Source of the DNA: Streptomyces eurocidicus
GTDB taxonomy: Bacteria > Actinomycetota > Actinomycetes > Streptomycetales > Streptomycetaceae
DNA: 64,000 nt
Direction: 5' to 3'
Assembly: GCF_002891295.1 (NCBI RefSeq)
Contig: NZ_LGUI01000005.1
Span: 434,001 to 498,000, forward strand
A program made the translations under genes and the position numbers. The notes under the pieces were generated by a model. It did no database searches and was not told the origin of the DNA. It saw nothing but the letters and a program-made list of their open reading frames with translations. Positions 17,381 to 24,530 of this stretch are shown here, one piece after another. Positions within the stretch are counted from its first letter, which is position 1. Every line of letters starts with the position of its first letter.

Positions 17381-18562
17381 ATGGAAACCGCAGACCTCGG
17401 AGCTGTTCCCCAGCCCCCCGTCCCACCGGGGGAGTTCACCTCCGGCTCGGGCGTCATAGCCGAGATGATCGGCCGCCCGATGCGCTTCGAGTCCACGCGG
17501 TACCTGCCGACCGACACCTACGCGGAGGTCGCCTGCGACCGCGTGTGGCGCGCCTACGAGAGCCTCGGCCTCACCGGGGAGACCCGGGAGTCGATCCTCG
17601 CCCTCCTCCAGGACCTCACCGGCGCCTGGGGCCGGCTCCCGGTCGGCACGCCCCCGGAGCGCGCGGGCTGGGTCGCCATCGACGGCATGCCCTTCGAGCC
17701 CTCCGTCGCCTGGGGAGACGGCAAGGCCGGCGTCCGGATCTCCCTGGAGTCACCGGGCGACGGCACCGCCCTGTCCCGGATGCGGGACGGCATGGACTTC
17801 AGCCGCCGGCTGGCCGGCCGCCCCGGCGTCTCCCTCGACCGCCTGCTGGCGATCGAGGACCTCTTCACCGACGACGACCCCCAGGGGTACTTCACCATGG
17901 CCCACGCGGTGGCCTGGCGCCCCGGCCGCCACCCCGTGTACAAGATCTTCCTCAACCCGGCGGTCGCCGGCCGGGAGCGGTCCGCCGCCCGCACCGCCGA
18001 GGCCATGGCCCGGATGGGCCTGGAGCGGCCCTGGCGCGCGCTGGCCGACCACCTCGGCCCCTTCGGCCCGGAGCACGAGCCCGTCGCCGTCGCCCTGGAC
18101 CTCGTCGGCGACGACGCCTTCCGCGCGCAGGTGTACGTGGCGCACTCCGGGGTGACCGCGGAGGGCATCGACGCGAAGGCGGCCGCCGCCCGCGACCACG
18201 TCCCCGGGCTGTTCGCCCGCGCCCTCCGGCAGATCAACGGCCCCGACGACGCCCCGGCGTGGCGGCGCAAGCCCCCGGTCACCGTGTTCACCTTCGACCA
18301 CCGGCACGACCTCCCGAGCGCGACCGCGTACGTCCCGATGATCCCCGTGCACGACCACGACGCGGCGGCCCGCGACCGCGTCCTGGCCTTCCTCCACGCC
18401 GAGGGCGCGCCCGAGGCGGAGGCGTACGCGAAGCTCCTCGACGCCCTCGCGGACCGCCCGCTGACGGAGTCCCTGACGCAGAACTTCATCTCGTACCGTG
18501 GCGGGGCCTCGCCGAGGTTCTCGGTGTACCTGGCACCGGGGACGTACCGGGCGGCGGAGTGA
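17381..18562 (+). CDS. tleC: TleC-like indole prenyltransferase (ABBA/DMATS fold)
   Basis: A 393-residue soluble aromatic prenyltransferase. The ATG at 17381 is preferred (AGGGAG seven to eight bases upstream); an open frame extends further upstream but reads through the promoter region. There is no DDxxD motif or membrane span, as expected for ABBA enzymes, and the basic diphosphate-binding strand residues appear in HPVYKIFLNP and FRAQVYVAHSG. The N-terminal block around GRPMRFES and PTDTYAEVAC, and the C-terminal NFISYRGG with PRFSVYLAPG, match what I remember of Streptomyces TleC. TleC attaches a geranyl group to C7 of indolactam V; the related MpnD uses dimethylallyl. Donor choice cannot be settled from sequence alone. 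Confidence 0.9.
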   Translation: METADLGAVPQPPVPPGEFTSGSGVIAEMIGRPMRFESTRYLPTDTYAEVACDRVWRAYESLGLTGETRESILALLQDLTGAWGRLPVGTPPERAGWVAIDGMPFEPSVAWGDGKAGVRISLESPGDGTALSRMRDGMDFSRRLAGRPGVSLDRLLAIEDLFTDDDPQGYFTMAHAVAWRPGRHPVYKIFLNPAVAGRERSAARTAEAMARMGLERPWRALADHLGPFGPEHEPVAVALDLVGDDAFRAQVYVAHSGVTAEGIDAKAAAARDHVPGLFARALRQINGPDDAPAWRRKPPVTVFTFDHRHDLPSATAYVPMIPVHDHDAAARDRVLAFLHAEGAPEAEAYAKLLDALADRPLTESLTQNFISYRGGASPRFSVYLAPGTYRAAE

Positions 18563-18566
18563 GATC

Positions 18567-18635
18567 CAGCCTGTCCGGCGTTTGAGGACACCGGGGGTCC
18601 GGGGGCGTCAGCCCCCGGTTACGGGAAGGGGCGGG
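18567..18635. repeat. dispersed intergenic repeat A, half copy
   Basis: It carries one arm (CTGTCCGGCGTTTGAGGAC) of the hairpin found in full at 35123 and 44730, followed by the associated GGGGTCCGGGG and GGGAAGGGGCGGGG modules. The other arm is missing, so this copy cannot form the long hairpin. It lies between the prenyltransferase and the convergent S15 hydrolase and marks the right boundary of the cluster. Confidence 0.6.
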
Positions 18636-18660
18636 GTGGGGGAGAACGTCGTAGGCGCCC

Positions 18661-20247
18661 CTACCCCCGCACCGGCACCGACAGCGTCGAAGGATCCCCC
18701 GCCGGTGACGAAAACGTCAGCCGCCCACCCGAGTTGTGCCCCACATAGAGCGGATCGACGGAATCCACCACCACCGCCAGCCGATGCCCCGCCGGCACGT
18801 CGTACGCCGTGGCGACCAACGACAGATCCACCGCGAACGGCCGCCCCGGCTCCCTCCCGTGGAACGTGTACGGCGCGTGGCTGACCAGCTTGCCGAGCCC
18901 GAGCGGCCCCACGTCGTAGAGGTACGCGATCGCCGTGCCGCTCTCCTTCTCGCCGGTCACCGTCGTGTGCAGCCGGACGCTCCCGCGGACGCGCTGCGCG
19001 CTCGGGTACGGCCCGGACTCCCACACGGCGGTGTACGCGCGCGGCAGCAGCGGCACCGACACCATCGGTGGCAGCCGCAGGAACTGGTCGAGGGTGTTGG
19101 AGAGCAGGGCCGTGCCGCCGTTGGCGCCGGAGTCGACGCCGGTGCGGATGGTCCGGGTGCCCTCCAGCGGCAGGGTGCGCCGGGTCCGGTCCACGGCCGC
19201 CCAGTCGGGGTAGGACTCGTAGCCGCCGCCCGTACGGGACTTCAGCTGGACGGGCCGCTCGCGGTCGATGCCGTTGTCGACGCCCTTGAGGTGGTGGTCG
19301 AACCAGCGCTTCCCGTCCGCCCAGACGTCGTTGGGCAGGCCGAGCAGCCCGGTGCCCTCGGCGGTGGCGTGGTCGCCGGGCCGCAGCTCCAGCCGCTTGG
19401 GGCCGGTGAGCCGCTCGTAGAACTTCGCGTACTGGTCGGGCGGGAAGATCGTGTCGCCCCACGCGTTGCCCAGCATGATCGCCGCGCCGTTGGCGTTGAT
19501 CTCGTTCAGATAGGTGGCGGGGGAGCGCTTGGCCCCCCACTCCAGCATCTCCTTCTCCTTGGACAGGTCCGAGGAGAGGAAGTTCTTCAGGATCCGCTGG
19601 AGCTCGTCACTCGGCCGCCCGGTCAGCTTCCCCAGCCCGCCGAGGAGTTCGGCCGCCTGGCGGTGCTGGGTGCGTTCGCCGTAGATCGACTCGATGAGGT
19701 CGGCCCAGCCGCTCATCGCGACCACGGTCTTGATCCGCTTGTCGTGCCCGGCGGACAGCAGACTGATGCCGGCGCCGTACGAGACCCCGGCCATGCCGAT
19801 CCGCCGCGGGTCGGCGGGGGTGTGGGCGAGTGCCCAGTCGATGACCGCGGCGGAGTCGGCGACGTCCGCCGGGCCGGCCGTCTCGATCTGCCCGCCGGAG
19901 AGCCAGAAGCCGCGCGAGGTGTAACTGACCACGACATAGCCGGCGTCGGCGAGCTGCCGGGCCTGGGCGACGTACTCCAGCTGGGGCATGGCCCAGCTGG
20001 TGGGCAGCACGATCAGGGGGTGGCGGGACCCGTCCGCGCCGCCGGGGGTGAAGACGTTGCCTTTGAGGGTGATGCCACCGGAGCCGGGGATGTCGGTGAA
20101 CCGCACGCTCGCCGACCGCGCCGCCGCGGCCTGCCCGCCGGGGGTGGCCTGCGCGGCGGGCGCCGTCCCCAGGGCGGCGCCCGCCAGCAGTGCGGCACAG
20201 GCGGCTCCGACGGCGGAGGCGCGCAGTGCCTTACGAGGGTGTCGCAC
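18661..20247 (-). CDS. secreted S15/CocE-like alpha/beta hydrolase (X-Pro dipeptidyl-peptidase family)
   Basis: A 528-residue exported serine hydrolase. The N-terminus is a signal peptide (Arg-rich start, then AACAALLAGAALG, cleavage near AQA). The alpha/beta hydrolase core has the nucleophile elbow GVSYGAG, preceded by DWALAHTPADPRRIG, and an oxyanion region. A likely acid/His pair follows in LGNAWGDTIFPP and RPGDHAT. The C-terminal beta-sandwich (YLYDVGPLGLGKLVSHAPY) is the X-Pro dipeptidyl-peptidase C domain seen in S15 and cocaine-esterase proteins. I use the GTG at 20247 because AGGAG lies five bases upstream; a GTG two codons earlier would overlap it. Substrate unknown. Confidence 0.85.
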   Translation of the reverse strand: MRHPRKALRASAVGAACAALLAGAALGTAPAAQATPGGQAAAARSASVRFTDIPGSGGITLKGNVFTPGGADGSRHPLIVLPTSWAMPQLEYVAQARQLADAGYVVVSYTSRGFWLSGGQIETAGPADVADSAAVIDWALAHTPADPRRIGMAGVSYGAGISLLSAGHDKRIKTVVAMSGWADLIESIYGERTQHRQAAELLGGLGKLTGRPSDELQRILKNFLSSDLSKEKEMLEWGAKRSPATYLNEINANGAAIMLGNAWGDTIFPPDQYAKFYERLTGPKRLELRPGDHATAEGTGLLGLPNDVWADGKRWFDHHLKGVDNGIDRERPVQLKSRTGGGYESYPDWAAVDRTRRTLPLEGTRTIRTGVDSGANGGTALLSNTLDQFLRLPPMVSVPLLPRAYTAVWESGPYPSAQRVRGSVRLHTTVTGEKESGTAIAYLYDVGPLGLGKLVSHAPYTFHGREPGRPFAVDLSLVATAYDVPAGHRLAVVVDSVDPLYVGHNSGGRLTFSSPAGDPSTLSVPVRG

Positions 20248-20313
20248 AGTCACTCCTGACGTCGGTGCCGCGGAAGTGACGGGGGGTGCGGCACGCCGAT
20301 GAAAGTGACCCGA

Positions 20314-20369
20314 CGGTAACCTCGTCGGCTTACCGAAGGTAATGCTCCGGCAAGTTACGCATGGGTAAC
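20314..20369. promoter_or_regulatory. paired inverted repeats upstream of S15 hydrolase
   Basis: Two symmetric elements occur: CGGTAA (20314-20319) with TTACCG (20330-20335), and GTTAC (20354-20358) with GTAAC (20365-20369). They lie 70-120 bases upstream of the hydrolase start and could be operator sites. No regulator is assigned. Confidence 0.35.
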
Positions 20370-20381
20370 GATTGGTCGGTG

Positions 20382-20406
20382 AGCCGCCCGAGGGGGGCGG
20401 GCGGCT
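20382..20406 (-). terminator. hairpin terminator of flavohaemoglobin gene
   Basis: AGCCGCCCG (20382-20390) pairs exactly with CGGGCGGCT (20398-20406) across a seven-base loop. It begins about ten bases after the hmp stop codon. Confidence 0.6.
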
Positions 20407-20415
20407 GAATCGGCG

Positions 20416-21609
20416 TCAGGAGGCGGTGCCCAGCCACAGGTCCGGGCCGAAGACCTCGTAGTGGATGTCGGCCGCCGGGACGCCCGCCGTGAGGAGCTGG
20501 GCGCGGACCGCGCGCATGAAGGGCAGCGGGCCGCAGAGGTAGGCGACGGTGCCGGCCGGGATCTCGACCCCGGTGAGGTCGGCGAGGCCGGTGCGGTCGG
20601 CCGGCCAGTCGGCGGCCTCGGGGCGCTCGTACCAGACGTGCGCGGCGGCGTCCGGCAGCTTGGCGACCAGCTGGGTGAGGTCCGTGCGGAAGGCGTGCGC
20701 GGACTCGCTGCGGTCCGCGTGCACCGCGACGACCCTGCGGGTCGAGCCGGTGGCCGCGAGGTGCGCGAGCATCCCGATCATCGGGGTGCAGCCGATGCCG
20801 GCCGAGGCGAGCAGCACGGGCGCGTCGCCCCCGTCCAGGGCGACATCGCCGAACGGCGCGCTGACCAGCAGGGTGTCACCGACGTTCAGGTGGTCGTGCA
20901 GGTGGTTGGAGACCTCGCCGGCCGGGTCGCCGGCCAGGCGCTTGACGGAGAACTGGAGGGCGTCGTCGGGGCGGCCGGAGAGGCTGTACTGGCGGATCTG
21001 GCGGGCGCCGTCGGGCAGTTCCACCTGGACCGAGACGTACTGGCCGGGCCGGCCCGCGGGCAGCGGGCGGCCGTCCAGGGGCTGGACGAGGAAGGTGGCC
21101 ACGTCCGCGGTCTCCCGCAGCCGGCCCGTGATCCGGCAGGGGCGGAGGGTGCCGCCGTCCGGGGCGCCGGCCTCCTCGTAGAGCCGCGCTTCCAGGGCTA
21201 TGAGGGCGTTGGCCATCAGCCAGTAGACCTCGTCCCAGGCCGCGGCCACCTCCGGGGTGATCGCCTCGCCCAGGACCTCGGCGATGGCGGCGAAGAGGTG
21301 CTGCTGGACGAGCGGGTACTGGTCGGGGGTGATGCCGAGCGACGCGTGCTTGTGGGCGATGCGCGCGAGCATCGCGTCGGGGCGGGTGTCCGGGTGCTCG
21401 ACCAGCGCCGTGGCGAAGGCGGCGATGGCGCCCGCGAGGGCCTGGCGCTGGCTGCCGTTGGCCTGGTTGCCGCGGTTGAAGAGGTCGCGGAGCAGCTCCG
21501 GCCGGTCGGCGAACAGCTTGTCGTAGAAGAGCGGCGTGATCTCGCCGATGGCGCCGCCGACCGCCGGGAGGGTGGCGCGGACGATCTCGGTCGACTGGGG
21601 GGACAGCAT
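20416..21609 (-). CDS. hmp: flavohaemoglobin, nitric-oxide dioxygenase
   Basis: A 397-residue three-domain Hmp. The globin domain (about 1-140) has proximal His88 in IAHKHASLG and B10 Tyr29 in PLFYDKLF. The FAD domain (about 150-265) has RQYSL, and the NAD domain follows with GIGCTPMIGML and the C-terminal VFGPD. It converts NO and O2 to nitrate using NAD(P)H. AGGAG precedes the ATG. The nsrR gene lies 135 bases upstream on the same strand, and a candidate NsrR site occupies the promoter interval, so NO-responsive derepression is expected. Confidence 0.95.
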   Translation of the reverse strand: MLSPQSTEIVRATLPAVGGAIGEITPLFYDKLFADRPELLRDLFNRGNQANGSQRQALAGAIAAFATALVEHPDTRPDAMLARIAHKHASLGITPDQYPLVQQHLFAAIAEVLGEAITPEVAAAWDEVYWLMANALIALEARLYEEAGAPDGGTLRPCRITGRLRETADVATFLVQPLDGRPLPAGRPGQYVSVQVELPDGARQIRQYSLSGRPDDALQFSVKRLAGDPAGEVSNHLHDHLNVGDTLLVSAPFGDVALDGGDAPVLLASAGIGCTPMIGMLAHLAATGSTRRVVAVHADRSESAHAFRTDLTQLVAKLPDAAAHVWYERPEAADWPADRTGLADLTGVEIPAGTVAYLCGPLPFMRAVRAQLLTAGVPAADIHYEVFGPDLWLGTAS

Positions 21610-21633
21610 CGGCGACTCCTGACGCTCAGGCTG

Positions 21634-21657
21634 AAATATTCATCTCAGACTCTTGTT
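21634..21657 (-). promoter_or_regulatory. candidate NsrR site in hmp promoter
   Basis: AAATATTCATCTCAGACTC and the following TTGTTT form an imperfect dyad 25-48 bases upstream of the hmp start. They share the TCT-AGACTC core with the dyad in front of nsrR. Sharing a core between the regulator's own promoter and its expected target supports NsrR binding; the site itself is inferred. Confidence 0.6.
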
Positions 21658-21744
21658 TAAAGGTGTGCGACGCGGCAACCGGACGGAGGGTGATCCGTCA
21701 TGTCACCGGCGCGCCGACGGTGTGCGGCCGGCGCGCCGGGGTCG

Positions 21745-22188
21745 TCATGACGGGGGCCCGGAGCCCAGGCTCAGCAGCACGGGGCCGGTCGGCCGGGCGA
21801 CCAGGTCCTCGACGGTGTACGGGTCGAGCGTGGCGTAGAACGCCTCCTGGGCCGCGCGCAGCGCGCCCCGCAGGCGGCAGGCTCCGGCCAGTGGGCACGG
21901 CGGGTCGTCCTCGCAGCCGACGACGTCGCCCGTGCCCTCCAGCTCGCGCACCAGCCGGCCGACCGAGCCCGTACGGCCCGCGGCGGTGAGCGTGAGCCCG
22001 CCGCCCCGGCCCCGCCGGGCCTCGACGACCCCCAGGTGCTGGAGCCTGCTGACCACCTTGGCCGCGTGGGTGTACGGCACTCCGACGGCGCCGGCCACCT
22101 CGCGGGTGGTCGGCGCGTCGTTCTCGCCCGTGACCGCGAGGCGCATGGCCATGCGCAGCGCGATGTCGGTGCTCTTGGTCAGTCGCAC
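21745..22188 (-). CDS. nsrR: NsrR, Rrf2-family NO-sensing repressor
   Basis: A 147-residue Rrf2 winged-helix protein. The DNA-recognition region (TTREVAGAVGVPYTHAAKVV) is followed by GRGGGLTL. The cluster ligands Cys92, Cys98 and Cys104 are in GCEDDPPCPLAGACRLR, and Asp8 is present. This matches the Asp plus three Cys [4Fe-4S] ligation reported for the Streptomyces coelicolor protein. It represses NO-detoxification genes until the cluster reacts with NO. The GTG start has no ribosome site; TAGAGT ends exactly six bases before it, so the transcript may be leaderless. The neighbouring hmp is the evident target. Confidence 0.93.
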   Translation of the reverse strand: MRLTKSTDIALRMAMRLAVTGENDAPTTREVAGAVGVPYTHAAKVVSRLQHLGVVEARRGRGGGLTLTAAGRTGSVGRLVRELEGTGDVVGCEDDPPCPLAGACRLRGALRAAQEAFYATLDPYTVEDLVARPTGPVLLSLGSGPPS

Positions 22189-22194
22189 GCACGT

Positions 22195-22229
22195 ACTCTA
22201 TCTAATTGGATTTCTAGACTCCAAATTAG
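22195..22229 (-). promoter_or_regulatory. nsrR promoter overlapped by NsrR-type dyad
   Basis: The dyad covers 22202-22229; its arms are CTAATT-GGA and TCC-AAATTAG around TTTCTAGAC. It overlaps a proposed -35 (TTGGAG, 22224-22219) and -10 (TAGAGT, 22200-22195) reading on the minus strand. The same dyad contains the TAA stop of the upstream IPT/TIG gene. Position and similarity to the hmp site suggest autoregulation. Confidence 0.6.
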
Positions 22230-23263
22230 TGGGCGGATGCCGGGCCGTAGGTGAAGGTGAGGGCCGGGCCGTGGGCGCTCTCGCCGCCGGGCGCGTCCAC
22301 GGTGACGTCGACGGTTCCGGTCCCCGCCGGGGACTGCCCGGTGCAGAACTCCGGACCGCACGAGCTGTGCACGGCGGGCCGGCCGCCGATCATCAGGACG
22401 CCGCGGTCGAGGTGCTGCCCGGCGACCTGGATGTTCGTCCCGCCGGCCGCCGGGCCGCCGCGCGTGGACAGCCAGCTGAGCACGGGCTCCGGTGGAGCCG
22501 TCGGCTCCGGCTCGCCGTAGACGAAGTCGCCCGCGGGGGCGCCGCCGCCCGGCGTGGCGACGTCCACCGCCGTCGGACCCCAGCCGGGCGGGGTGGTGAC
22601 CACGCAGCTCGTGCTCGTGCAGGAGCCCGGCGCCGCGTAGAGGCCGAAGTCCACGAACGCGTCGTCGAGGTTCCGGCCTGTGAGCGTCACGACCGTGCCG
22701 CCGCTGCCCGGGCCGCTCCGGACGTCCATTCCGGTGACCACCGGCTCCGGCGGGATCACCGGCGGCCCGCCGGAGCCGCCGAGCGTGACGGTCGCGACGT
22801 TGTTCCGCGGGTCGAGGTCGCGGGCGTGGGCGACGGTCGCCTTGATCTCCCCGGACGGCTTGCCGGTCGCGGTGACCTTCACCTTCATAAAGTGGCTGCG
22901 GCCCGGTGTCATCGTGCCGTAGTACCAGGCCGTGAGGCGGCGGCCGTCCGGCGAGACCGTCTCGGTGAACGTGTAGTCGTAGGGCATCGAGTACATCAGG
23001 GCGCCCTGCGTGGTGATGCCGGGCGGCAGGTCGACCGTGAGCCGGGTCAGCCCCGTGACGTCCTGGGAACCCTCCGATCTCCAGGTGACCGAGAACGATC
23101 CGTCGGGGTTCGACTCCGTCGGATAGTTGCCCGCCTGGGTCACCGAGAGATCTGTCGGATCGGTGGGCGCCGCACTGGCGGAGGGTGCCGTGCCGAGCGC
23201 GATCAGGGCCAGGGCCGCCGCCGCACAGGATGTCGCTAATCGAATCCTCATGTGACGTGTCAT
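22226..23263 (-). CDS. secreted IPT/TIG-domain protein
   Basis: About 345 residues; the start may be the ATG at 23263 or at 23251. A signal peptide (SCAAAALALIALGTAPSASA) is followed by a DUF11-like beta-sandwich (about 30-155; TWRSEGSQDVTGLTRLTVDL). Two immunoglobulin-like IPT/TIG repeats follow (GSGGTVVTLTGRNLDD and AAGGTNIQVAGQHLDRG), each with a Cys pair (CTSTSC and CGPEFC) that could form a disulphide outside the cell. There is no sortase signal, membrane anchor or catalytic motif, so it is probably a soluble extracellular adhesion or scaffold-type protein. It is divergent from the SGNH lipase; its stop lies in the nsrR promoter. Confidence 0.8.
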   Translation of the reverse strand: MTRHMRIRLATSCAAAALALIALGTAPSASAAPTDPTDLSVTQAGNYPTESNPDGSFSVTWRSEGSQDVTGLTRLTVDLPPGITTQGALMYSMPYDYTFTETVSPDGRRLTAWYYGTMTPGRSHFMKVKVTATGKPSGEIKATVAHARDLDPRNNVATVTLGGSGGPPVIPPEPVVTGMDVRSGPGSGGTVVTLTGRNLDDAFVDFGLYAAPGSCTSTSCVVTTPPGWGPTAVDVATPGGGAPAGDFVYGEPEPTAPPEPVLSWLSTRGGPAAGGTNIQVAGQHLDRGVLMIGGRPAVHSSCGPEFCTGQSPAGTGTVDVTVDAPGGESAHGPALTFTYGPASAH

Positions 23264-23497
23264 CGTCCGGCCGGTGAAGTCCGTTACGCCGCCCGCGCCA
23301 CAGCCGCACCTATCAGTCACATTGACAGACGGTCACGACGCGGCGAGTCTTGCGACGCATTGTCCGCCGGACACCATAGGGGCGGACACAACCGCGCGGA
23401 CGACCGCGTGGGAAGCACGGGAGGGGCGCACGGCGCGCGCCTGCGCGTGGGCCCGCCCACCGTGCACGCACGACACGCACGACAAACGGAGGAATCA

Positions 23498-24403
23498 GTG
23501 GCACAGGTGAACGGACGCGGCGGGCAGCACGGAAGAAGGGCACTCGCGGCGCTCGGAGCGGCCACGGCCCTGGCGGCCGTGGCCGCCGCCCCCGCGACGG
23601 CCGCCCAGGCGCAGGAGGGGAAGCCCGCCACGGGCCAGCGCTACGTCGCCCTCGGCGACTCCTACACCTCGGCCCCCGGCGTCCCGGAGCAGAGCGGCGG
23701 CGACTGCGCCCGCTCCAGCGTCAACTACCCCACGCTCGCCGCCAAGGCCATGGGCATCGGCTCCTTCAAGGACGTCAGCTGCAGCGGCGCCAAGACCGAC
23801 GACATGTGGCGCGCCCAGGGCGACAACCCGCCCCAGCTCAACACCCTCGGCCGGACCACCCGCCTGGTCACCGTCGGCATCGGCGGCAACGACATCGGCT
23901 TCGGCGACATCATCGGCACCTGCGCCCAGCTGTCCGTCTCCGACCCGGCCGGCGACCCCTGCCGCAAGAAGTTCACCGCCGGCGGCGCCGACGAGCTCAC
24001 CAAGCGCATCGCCGACACCGCGCCCAAGATCGCCAAGGTGCTGAAGGACGTGCACAAGCGCGCCCCGTACGCCCGCGTCGTCCTGGTCGGCTACCCCGCG
24101 ATCATGCCCGACGACGGCGTCGGCTGCTTCCCGTCCGTGCCGATCGCCGCCGGCGACGTCCCGTACCTGCGCGACACCGAGAAGCGGCTCAACGCCATGC
24201 TCAAGGAGCAGGCCCGCAAGGCGGGTGTCCGCTACGCCGACACCTACGCCCCGACCGTCGGCCACGACGTCTGCAAGTCCACCGCCGACCGCTGGATCGA
24301 GGGGGCGCGGCCGGAGAACCCGGCCGCCCCCTTCCACCCCAATGCCAAGGGCGAGTCCGCCATGGCGACCGCGGTGCTCCCGGCCCTCGGCCACAAGAGC
24401 TGA
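23498..24403 (+). CDS. secreted SGNH/GDSL lipase/esterase
   Basis: A 301-residue exported lipase. The GTG at 23498 has GGAGG upstream. A signal peptide (RRALAALGAATALAAVAAAP, cleavage near AQA) precedes the core. The SGNH blocks are complete: GDSYTS (Ser), SCSGAKT (Gly), GIGGNDIGF (Asn) and FHPNAKG (His). The several Cys residues (GDCARSS, DVSCSG, GTCAQ, DPCRKK, GVGCFP, HDVCKS) match the three-disulphide Streptomyces lipase/esterase subfamily. It cleaves short- to medium-chain esters or phospholipid acyl chains. It probably has its own promoter in the 234-base divergent interval. Confidence 0.92.
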   Translation: MAQVNGRGGQHGRRALAALGAATALAAVAAAPATAAQAQEGKPATGQRYVALGDSYTSAPGVPEQSGGDCARSSVNYPTLAAKAMGIGSFKDVSCSGAKTDDMWRAQGDNPPQLNTLGRTTRLVTVGIGGNDIGFGDIIGTCAQLSVSDPAGDPCRKKFTAGGADELTKRIADTAPKIAKVLKDVHKRAPYARVVLVGYPAIMPDDGVGCFPSVPIAAGDVPYLRDTEKRLNAMLKEQARKAGVRYADTYAPTVGHDVCKSTADRWIEGARPENPAAPFHPNAKGESAMATAVLPALGHKS

Positions 24404-24530
24404 GTCACCCGCCCGGCCGCCCTCCGCACGGCCGGTGAGCTCGAGTCCCGGGGCCATTCGCGCGGCACCCTGTCCTCCCCCTCGCGTGCCGAGTAGGCTC
24501 CGGGGCCCGCTCGCCCGCATGGAGGTAGGG

